Source: UBA4416 sp031539425 (GTDB lineage: Bacteria > Bacteroidota > Bacteroidia > B-17B0 > Aurantibacillaceae). Taken from it: a stretch of 8,969 nucleotides of DNA. The position numbers and the translations under genes were made by a program. Below, piece by piece: positions 1 through 5,370 of this stretch; within the stretch, counting starts at the first letter, position 1, and every line of letters starts with the position of its first letter. Where the stretch lies: NCBI GenBank assembly GCA_031539425.1, contig JAVKLI010000102.1, positions 1 through 8,969 on the forward strand. The letters run 5' to 3'. The notes below the pieces were generated by a model. The model was not told the DNA's origin. It was given only the letters and a program-made list of their open reading frames with translations, and did no database searches.

Positions 1-1
1 C

Positions 2-48
2 AACCCTTCATTATAGCGCCAGTTTCCGCAGCAGCAGGCGTTAGGGTT
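2..48. repeat. Two-step inverted repeat (hairpin) at the left edge
   Basis: AACCCT at 2-7 pairs perfectly with AGGGTT at 43-48. Inside it, AGCGCC at 15-20 pairs with GGCGTT at 37-42 with one G-T wobble. The 3' arms are directly adjacent, while the 5' arms are separated by seven unpaired bases (8-14), and the loop is 16 bases (21-36). The structure is visible directly. Its role is unknown, and it may extend beyond the window. Confidence 0.5.
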
Positions 49-70
49 AATTCTTTTTTTTGTAAAGGGG

Positions 71-91
71 CGTTGTTGCAACCCAGCAACG
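71..91. repeat. Compact hairpin, 8-bp stem
   Basis: CGTTGTTG (71-78) pairs with CAGCAACG (84-91) around a five-base CAACC loop, with one G-T wobble. No T-tract follows on the plus strand, so it is not an ordinary intrinsic terminator. Its 3' arm overlaps the first copy of the short repeated motif (82-97). Confidence 0.5.
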
Positions 92-97
92 TAATAT
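82..97 (+). repeat. Short direct repeat, copy 1 (CCCAGCAACRTAATWT)
   Basis: CCCAGCAACGTAATAT matches the second copy at 247-262 in 14 of 16 positions. Both copies are preceded by a similar T-rich stretch ending in TTGTAA (to 65 here and to 245 in copy 2). In this copy, 16 extra bases including the hairpin arm lie between the two parts. Function unknown. Confidence 0.45.
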
Positions 98-246
98 AAA
101 ACTACCCCCTTACCAATTTATAATAAAAAAAGTGGTATTATCAAATGGGTTGCCGCTATGTTAATTAGCCAAGCAGCATTAATTATAACTTTAATAAAAC
201 TATTAGGCTCTTAGTTTTATTTTTTAAATATCCGTTTTATTGTAAG

Positions 247-262
247 CCCAGCAACATAATTT
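247..262 (+). repeat. Short direct repeat, copy 2 (CCCAGCAACRTAATWT)
   Basis: CCCAGCAACATAATTT differs from the first copy (82-97) only at the R and W positions. The preceding TTTTATTGTAA (235-245) also resembles the T-rich stretch before copy 1. The two copies start 165 bases apart, both downstream of ricT. Function unknown. Confidence 0.45.
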
Positions 263-303
263 CACTGTACGTAAAAAATTATTTTTTATTTAAACGCTAA
301 ACA

Positions 304-1479
304 TTATTTGTTAGCTTGTGGCTTAGCATTGTTAGCATTATATTTAGGTTTATATCTCTTCTTTTTATTATCAAAACGGGTTAAAGCATCTTGCCCTACT
401 ACATTAGCAAAGCTGATTGGTTTTGGGGTATTGGGTTTTGTTAACTGGCTATCAATATCTAGCAAGGCTTCAGGTTTTTGGTTTTGTGAGTTTAGTTTTA
501 AAATAATGTTTGTTCGGTCAATGGTTAATGGAAGAAACACTTCTGGCTCATCGGTATAACTCCACCAAATTATTTTTTTAAATATATCTGTTTTTTGATG
601 AAAAGCCGCTCCCTTTTTGGTTAAAAGTTTTGTATTGTGCACATCTGGAAATTCTTTTAAAGCATCTAAATACGAGTCTAATTCAAAGTTTAAACAACAT
701 TTTAATTTGCCACATTGCCCAGCTAATTTTGTAGGATTTAAAGATAACTGTTGGTATCGGGCTGCCGAAATATTAACAGCCCTAAAATCTGTAAGCCAAG
801 TAGAGCAGCAGAGCTCTCGTCCGCATGAGCCTATGCCGCCTAATTTTCCAGCTTCTTGGCGCATACCTACTTGTTTCATCTCAATGCGAATTTTTAATGT
901 ATCTGATAGTACTTTAATTAACACTCTAAAATCTACTCTTCCTTCGGCGGTATAATAAATAGTAATTTTAGTTTTATCTGCTTGATATTCTGTATCAGAT
1001 ATTTTCATCTTAAGCCCCAATTCTATAGCTTTGGTACGCGCTTTAAACATGGCATCATATTCTAATTTTTGAGCCTCTTGCCATAAATTTATATCAGATT
1101 GCTTGGCTTTTCTATATATTTTTTTTATGTCAGTATCTACAGTTTTTTTGTGGCGCATTTGAATTTTTACCAATTCTCCAGTTAATGATACTACCCCTAT
1201 ATCATGCCCTTTATAAGCTTCTACAGCTATTGCATCACCTATTTGAAGTGGTAATTTATTTACATTTTTATAAAATTCTTTACGTGTATTTTTAAATCTT
1301 ACCTCTACAATATCAAATTCTTCTTGGGCAGAAGGCAATAACATATTGGAGAGCCAATCAAAAACATGTAACTTATTACAACTAGAGCCCGAACCACAGT
1401 TTCCATTACTTTTACAACCATTAGGAATTGGTGTTTCATTGTTATTAGTTGATTGAGAGCTACAGCTTTGACACGACAT
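304..1479 (-). CDS. ricT: PSP1-domain iron-sulfur protein RicT (YaaT family)
   Basis: A 391-residue RicT/YaaT family protein. The PSP1 core (roughly residues 55-270) carries the diagnostic cysteine motifs GRELCC (220-225) and CGKLKCC (256-262). In Bacillus, RicT works with RicA and RicF in a [4Fe-4S]-binding complex that affects RNA processing. Those partners are not in this window, and the role in Bacteroidota is not well defined. The N-terminus adds five cysteines (3, 6, 22, 28, 34) in a Gly/Ser/Asn-rich leader, a feature I associate with the Bacteroidota form. The C-terminal tail (371-391) is basic and Asn-rich. The start fits because the cysteine-rich leader begins right after the ATG. 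It is transcribed divergently from the transhydrogenase genes. In many flavobacteria the gliding gene gldH follows ricT, but it does not in the 303 bases visible here. Confidence 0.92.
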   Translation of the reverse strand: MSCQSCSSQSTNNNETPIPNGCKSNGNCGSGSSCNKLHVFDWLSNMLLPSAQEEFDIVEVRFKNTRKEFYKNVNKLPLQIGDAIAVEAYKGHDIGVVSLTGELVKIQMRHKKTVDTDIKKIYRKAKQSDINLWQEAQKLEYDAMFKARTKAIELGLKMKISDTEYQADKTKITIYYTAEGRVDFRVLIKVLSDTLKIRIEMKQVGMRQEAGKLGGIGSCGRELCCSTWLTDFRAVNISAARYQQLSLNPTKLAGQCGKLKCCLNFELDSYLDALKEFPDVHNTKLLTKKGAAFHQKTDIFKKIIWWSYTDEPEVFLPLTIDRTNIILKLNSQNQKPEALLDIDSQLTKPNTPKPISFANVVGQDALTRFDNKKKRYKPKYNANNAKPQANK

Positions 1480-1611
1480 GTATGATAGGATTTAGATAAG
1501 GTTTAAAATTACTAAAAGACTTGAAACAGAACTATTATTTTTATTTGAATTATTGAATTAAATACGTGCAAAATTTTGAGTAATATACTTGATTTTTCTT
1601 TAAAGTAATTG

Positions 1612-1672
1612 ATACTGTATTGTTAATATATTATGCATAATTGTAGAGAATTTAAAACAAAAGGTACAGTAT
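1612..1672. repeat. 8-bp inverted repeat upstream of pntAA
   Basis: ATACTGTA at 1612-1619 and TACAGTAT at 1665-1672 are perfect reverse complements. The second copy overlaps the start of the probable -7 element at 1670-1677, so the pair could be an operator. An 8-bp match in an AT-rich spacer could also be chance. Confidence 0.2.
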
Positions 1673-1677
1673 ATTTG
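1670..1677 (+). promoter_or_regulatory. Probable Bacteroidota -7 promoter element for the pnt operon
   Basis: TATATTTG matches the Bacteroidota -7 consensus TAnnTTTG exactly and lies 27 bases before the ATG at 1705. Transcription would start around 1684, giving a short leader. No well-spaced -33 TTG is present; the nearest, at 1641-1643, is 26 bases upstream. The position of this element is the main argument for starting pntAA at 1705 rather than at the upstream in-frame ATG at 1633. Confidence 0.5.
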
Positions 1678-1704
1678 CAATCAAATTTTTTTAACATTCC
1701 TAGT

Positions 1705-2805
1705 ATGCTAACCTTATCAGTATTAAAAGAAACCAAACTAAAAGAAAACAGAGTAGCCTTAACTCCCGATGTAGCAAAAGATTTAATTAAACAAGGTTTT
1801 AATATCATTATAGAATCAGGAGCTGGAAATAACTCTTTTTATACAGATGAATCTTATACGGCTTTAGGTGTAAAGGTTTCAAACGCAACAGACACATTAA
1901 TACAAGCAGATATTTTATTAGCCGTTAATCCACCTTTAATAGAAAACATAAACCAATTAAAACCAGGAGCCTCAGTTATTAGCTTTATGTGGGCTGCAAT
2001 TAATGAGGCTTATGTAAATGCTTGTGTTGCAGCAAAAGTAAATGCTTTTAGTATGGACGCCATCCCTCGTATATCTCGTGCACAAAAAATGGATGCCCTT
2101 TCATCTCAAGCCAATTTAGCAGGTTACAAGGCAGTATTAATAGCAGCAGATACTATTGGTAAAATGATACCAATGATGACAACGGCTGCTGGAGTTATTA
2201 AGCCATGCAAAGTAGTGATATTTGGAGCTGGTGTGGCTGGGCTTCAAGCTATAGCTACAGCAAAGCGTTTAGGTGCTATAGTAGAAGTAAGTGATATTCG
2301 TCCAGAAACCAAAGAACAAATACAATCATTAGGTGGTAAATTTATTGAAGTCAAAAGCGATACCTCTGTAGTAATGGAAGGTGGGTATGTAAAAGGCGTA
2401 TCTGCTGAATTTTTAAAGGCCCAACAAGAACTGGTATTTAAGCATGTAAAAGAAGCCGACATTGTTATTACTACCGCGCTAATACCAGGCAAAAAAGCCC
2501 CTGTGTTAGTTACAAGCGCTATGGTAGAAAGTATGAAATTTGGTTCGGTAATTGTAGATATGGCAGTAGAGCAAGGCGGGAACGTAGAAGGTAGCGTATT
2601 AAACGACACAGTAACCAAAAACGGAGTTAAAATAGTTGGTGAAGGTAACTTACCATCTTTACTACCAATGAATGCCAGTGCGCTATATGCCAAAAATATT
2701 GCTACGTTGCTTTTACACTTGGCCACAAAAGATAGTTTTAAATGGGAGCTAGAAGAGGAAATAACCAAAGGCTGCCTTATAGTACATAACGGAATAAAAA
2801 AATAA
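1705..2805 (+). CDS. pntAA: NAD(P) transhydrogenase subunit alpha, NAD(H)-binding domain I (PntAA)
   Basis: A soluble 366-residue domain I of the proton-translocating transhydrogenase, which binds NAD(H) and passes hydride to NADP+ on the beta subunit. The hallmark RAQKMDALSSQANLAGY motif spans residues 125-141, the Rossmann glycine motif GAGVAG is at 174-179, and the acidic Asp197 at the end of the next strand fits NAD rather than NADP binding. The alanine dehydrogenase-like N-terminal signature KETKLKENRVALTP is present. It lacks the membrane helices of the longer E. coli PntA; these are encoded by the next gene, as in Rhodospirillum rubrum. The frame is open upstream to an ATG at 1633 (24 more residues), but the family's usual N-terminus starts at MLTLSVLKE and the probable promoter lies between the two ATGs. 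Confidence 0.95.
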   Translation: MLTLSVLKETKLKENRVALTPDVAKDLIKQGFNIIIESGAGNNSFYTDESYTALGVKVSNATDTLIQADILLAVNPPLIENINQLKPGASVISFMWAAINEAYVNACVAAKVNAFSMDAIPRISRAQKMDALSSQANLAGYKAVLIAADTIGKMIPMMTTAAGVIKPCKVVIFGAGVAGLQAIATAKRLGAIVEVSDIRPETKEQIQSLGGKFIEVKSDTSVVMEGGYVKGVSAEFLKAQQELVFKHVKEADIVITTALIPGKKAPVLVTSAMVESMKFGSVIVDMAVEQGGNVEGSVLNDTVTKNGVKIVGEGNLPSLLPMNASALYAKNIATLLLHLATKDSFKWELEEEITKGCLIVHNGIKK

Positions 2806-2823
2806 TTTAAAAAAAATAATATC

Positions 2824-3138
2824 ATGGAAATTTTAGAACAATCATTCAATTTTATTGGAATGCATAAGGAAATTATTTACTTTATTGTGTTATCCATATT
2901 TGTAGGTATAGAAGTTATAGGCGGCGTACCTACAGTATTACACACCCCTTTAATGAGTGGCGCTAATGCCATACATGGTGTTGTAATTGTAGGTGCTATA
3001 CATGTAATGCTCACCATCGAATCATCTAACATTTTAGCACTTATATTAGGATTTTTTGCTGTATTACTTGGCACACTAAACGTGGTGGGTGGCTTTGTAG
3101 TTACAGATAGAATGTTAGAAATGTTTAAAAAGAAATAA
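2824..3138 (+). CDS. pntAB: NAD(P) transhydrogenase subunit alpha, membrane part (PntAB)
   Basis: A 104-residue membrane protein equivalent to the C-terminal helices of E. coli PntA. It has three hydrophobic segments, at about residues 16-34, 50-65 and 68-92. The conserved LHTPLMSGANAIHG stretch (39-52) and the ending GGFVVTDRMLEMF (89-101) are family signatures. With the N-terminal half of PntB it forms the proton channel (domain II). The ATG comes 18 bases after the pntAA stop, and the spacer is A-rich with no Shine-Dalgarno sequence, so translation is probably typical of this phylum. A positive FKKK tail ends the protein. A separate small alpha subunit is an established three-gene arrangement, not a frameshifted PntA: the gap contains the pntAA stop and this gene has its own start. 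Confidence 0.94.
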   Translation: MEILEQSFNFIGMHKEIIYFIVLSIFVGIEVIGGVPTVLHTPLMSGANAIHGVVIVGAIHVMLTIESSNILALILGFFAVLLGTLNVVGGFVVTDRMLEMFKKK

Positions 3139-3162
3139 TATTTAAGAAATACAATAAATTAT

Positions 3163-4566
3163 ATGAAAGAAAATATTTTACAACTTTGTTATCTCATCGG
3201 ATCAGTAACTTTTATTATTGGCCTAAAGCAAATGGGTAATGCCAAAACTGCCCGAAAAGGTAATTTAATTGCAGCAGTAGGTATGACAATAGCCATTATA
3301 GGAACCCTATTTTTACATAACCATAATGTAAGCCCAATAATTTATGCCTGTATATTTGGTGCTATATTTATTGGTACAGTTGGCGGTTGGTTATCTGCAA
3401 AAAAAGTGCAAATGACAAAAATGCCAGAGTTAGTATCCTTATTTAACGGTATGGGAGGCTTATGTGCGGCTTTAATTTCATTAATAGAATTAAACAGGTT
3501 TTATACAGCCCCACCTACCGAACAAGCTATCAGTGTAGGTATTATGATTGCCATTGTATTGGGACTTATCATTGGCTCTATTTCATTTTCAGGAAGTATT
3601 ATTGCCTTTTTAAAATTATACGGCACCCTAGCCAAACCAGTAAGATTACCAAAATACAATATCATTAACTTAATTGTTGCTATTGCTGTATTTGCATTTG
3701 GCTTTTACGTTGCCTTTACTGGCGGTAACATGATTTATGCTTTTGAATTATTTGCCTTTGCTATGATATATGGCGTTTTATTTACCCTACCAATTGGCGG
3801 TGCTGATATGCCTGTGGTTATATCATTACTTAACTCATTTACTGGATTAGCAGCAGCCTTTGGAGGATTTATTTATGATAACAAAGTAATGCTCACAGGT
3901 GGTGTATTAGTTGGCTCTGCCGGAACATTACTTACGCTAGTAATGTGTAAAGCCATGAACAGACCTTTAGGTTCGGTTATATTTGGAGCCTTTGGTGGAG
4001 GCTCAAGTTCTGATGCCGCAACAGATGTAAAAGGATCTATCAAAGATATTCAAGTTGCCGATTTAGCAGTTCTTATAAATTATTCTAAAAAAGTAGTAAT
4101 AGTACCTGGTTACGGATTGGCAGTCGCCCAAGCACAACACATTATTCATGAATTAGAATTGCTTTTGCAAGAAAGAGATGTAGATGTAAAATACGCCATT
4201 CATCCTGTAGCTGGGCGTATGCCAGGGCATATGAATGTATTACTAGCAGAATCAAATGTGGAGTACGACAAGTTGGTAGAAATGGAAGAGATTAACTCAG
4301 AGTTTGAACAAACAGATGTAGTATTAATTGTTGGCGCAAACGATGTAGTAAACCCAGCAGCAAAATCAGACCCGTCATCGCCAATTTACGGAATGCCAAT
4401 ATTAGAAGTAGATAAAGCTAAAAATGTAGTAGTTATTAAGCGAAGCATGAATGCAGGCTATGCAGGAATTGATAACTTATTATTTTATGACCCTAAATGC
4501 GCTATGTTTTTTGGAGATGCTAAAAAAGCATTAACTGATTTAGTATCCGAAATTAAAACGCTTTAA
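3163..4566 (+). CDS. pntB: NAD(P) transhydrogenase subunit beta (PntB)
   Basis: A 467-residue beta subunit, close to the E. coli length. The N-terminal part (about 1-265) is a multi-helix membrane domain including GGADMPVVISLLNSFTG (212-228). The C-terminal domain III (about 290-467) binds NADP(H) and shows VPGYGLAVAQAQH (314-326), HPVAGRMPGHMNVLLAE (347-363), GANDVVNPAA (391-400) and KRSMNAGYAG (426-435). With PntAA and PntAB it completes an enzyme that couples proton entry to NADPH formation from NADH. At the position of E. coli His91, which has been implicated in proton transfer, this protein has Asn95 in MPELVSLFNG. I believe this substitution is common in the split-subunit subgroup. It starts 24 bases after pntAB and is surely in the same operon. 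Confidence 0.96.
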   Translation: MKENILQLCYLIGSVTFIIGLKQMGNAKTARKGNLIAAVGMTIAIIGTLFLHNHNVSPIIYACIFGAIFIGTVGGWLSAKKVQMTKMPELVSLFNGMGGLCAALISLIELNRFYTAPPTEQAISVGIMIAIVLGLIIGSISFSGSIIAFLKLYGTLAKPVRLPKYNIINLIVAIAVFAFGFYVAFTGGNMIYAFELFAFAMIYGVLFTLPIGGADMPVVISLLNSFTGLAAAFGGFIYDNKVMLTGGVLVGSAGTLLTLVMCKAMNRPLGSVIFGAFGGGSSSDAATDVKGSIKDIQVADLAVLINYSKKVVIVPGYGLAVAQAQHIIHELELLLQERDVDVKYAIHPVAGRMPGHMNVLLAESNVEYDKLVEMEEINSEFEQTDVVLIVGANDVVNPAAKSDPSSPIYGMPILEVDKAKNVVVIKRSMNAGYAGIDNLLFYDPKCAMFFGDAKKALTDLVSEIKTL

Positions 4567-4586
4567 TTAAAGTTAGTATTTTTTAA

Positions 4587-5261
4587 ATGCCTCAAATGTT
4601 TGAATTACCAAACGAATGGGCGCATATATTAAATTCAGAAAGTAATCAAAATAACTTAAATCAGTTATATGAGTTTTATACAATTGAAACTCAAAAATCC
4701 ACTATTTATCCACCATGTAATTATATTTTTGAATCTTTAAAACTCACATCATTTAAAAATACCCGAGTAGTAATCCTTGGTCAAGACCCTTACCATCAAA
4801 CAAACCAAGCACATGGATTAGCGTTTTCTGTTCTCAATGCAAAAATACCACCATCATTAAAAAATATATTTAAAGAACTCCAAACAGATTGTAATATAAC
4901 CATTCCATACCATGGAAACCTTAGCCAATGGGCTACACAAGGCATACTGTTATTAAATACAATATTAACTGTAAAAGAAGGAGCGCCAAATAGCCATAAA
5001 AATAAAGGCTGGGAACAGTTTACAGACCATGTGATAACTACTATTTCAAAACAAAAACAACACGTGGTATTTTTACTATGGGGAAACAACGCACATCAAA
5101 AGGAAAAATTAATAGATATTTCAAAACATTGTGTACTTAAAGCAGCACATCCATCCCCGCTAGCACGGGGCGCCTATTTTGGATGTAAGCATTTTTCTAA
5201 AACTAACCACTATCTTCAACAACATAATTTAAGGCTAATTAATTGGGGTTTGAATAATTAA
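4587..5261 (+). CDS. ung: Uracil-DNA glycosylase (family 1, Ung)
   Basis: A 224-residue protein of normal family-1 length that removes uracil from DNA as the first step of base-excision repair. The water-activating loop GQDPYH is at 65-70 with catalytic Asp67. The uracil-pocket Phe is in LAFSV (78-82), LLLNTILTV with the pocket Asn124 is at 121-129, and the leucine-loop motif HPSPLAR with catalytic His188 is at 188-194. All key residues are present, so it should be active. The ATG lies 20 bases after pntB, implying cotranscription with the transhydrogenase genes, although the functions are unrelated. A second in-frame ATG three codons in (4596) is an alternative start that would not affect the domain. 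No terminator-like hairpin with a T-tract follows it. Confidence 0.96.
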   Translation: MPQMFELPNEWAHILNSESNQNNLNQLYEFYTIETQKSTIYPPCNYIFESLKLTSFKNTRVVILGQDPYHQTNQAHGLAFSVLNAKIPPSLKNIFKELQTDCNITIPYHGNLSQWATQGILLLNTILTVKEGAPNSHKNKGWEQFTDHVITTISKQKQHVVFLLWGNNAHQKEKLIDISKHCVLKAAHPSPLARGAYFGCKHFSKTNHYLQQHNLRLINWGLNN

Positions 5262-5289
5262 CATTAAGTTAATAAAAAGCAACAATTTC

Positions 5290-5358
5290 TACCCCCTACC
5301 CCTATTTTTTTATCTACTTTTAAAAAATATTTAAAAATAATAATAATTACCCCCTAAA
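5290..5358 (+). promoter_or_regulatory. Repeated C-tract motif (TACCCCCTA) before glutamine synthetase gene
   Basis: The 109-base spacer between ung and the glutamine synthetase gene is almost entirely A/T except for C-tracts. TACCCCCTA occurs at 5290-5298, immediately followed by an overlapping TACCCCTA ending at 5304, and again at 5348-5356, which is 14 bases before the ATG. Between them, TACTTTTA (5315-5322) is a one-mismatch fit to the -7 consensus TAnnTTTG, without a visible -33 TTG. The paired motif either side of a possible promoter suggests regulator-binding sites, but no known regulator motif is recognised. Confidence 0.3.
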
Positions 5359-5370
5359 TAATCATCAATT

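Larger units (their letters stand above)
1..303. other. Gene-free segment downstream of ricT with hairpins and a short repeat
   Basis: No complete gene is visible here on either strand. A plus-strand frame is open from the window edge to a TAA at 97-99 (32 codons), but it resembles nothing I recognise and overlaps the hairpins. One minus-strand frame is open for about 39 codons to the edge, but it has no ATG in its first half. The segment holds two hairpins (2-48 and 71-91) and two copies of a short motif (82-97 and 247-262), and its first 90 bases are noticeably more GC-rich than the rest of the window. Just past the ricT stop there is an A/T-only inverted repeat (about 271-287), too weak to call a terminator. 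A remnant of a mobile or repetitive element is possible but unproven. Confidence 0.5.

Noticed and set aside
1..50. Possible integron attC site at the left hairpin
   Set aside because: GTTAGGG resembles the core site, but no matching RYYYAAC partner is present, the core falls within the inner stem rather than the outer one, and no integrase or cassette is visible.
1..99. Possible C-terminal end of a plus-strand gene entering from the left
   Set aside because: The frame is open for 32 codons, but other frames in this GC-richer patch are also open, no family is recognisable, and it runs through both hairpins.
308..955. Two plus-strand open frames (308-559 and 617-955) opposite ricT
   Set aside because: Both are antisense to a clearly recognisable RicT protein and show no family features of their own.
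1633..1704. Upstream extension of pntAA by 24 residues
   Set aside because: The extra residues are not part of the family N-terminus, and the TATATTTG promoter element at 1670-1677 lies inside them.
2806..2823. pntAA/pntAB as a frameshifted single PntA gene
   Set aside because: Separate domain I and small membrane subunits are an established three-gene form, and both proteins have proper ends and starts.
2244..2849. 201-codon open frame on the minus strand opposite pntAA
   Set aside because: It lies wholly against the well-supported pntAA and the pntAB start, has low-complexity Ser/Thr/Ile-rich content and no recognisable domain, so it is a shadow frame.
5257..5273. Terminator after ung
   Set aside because: The ATTAAC/GTTAAT hairpin is short and AT-rich and is followed by A residues, not a T-tract.
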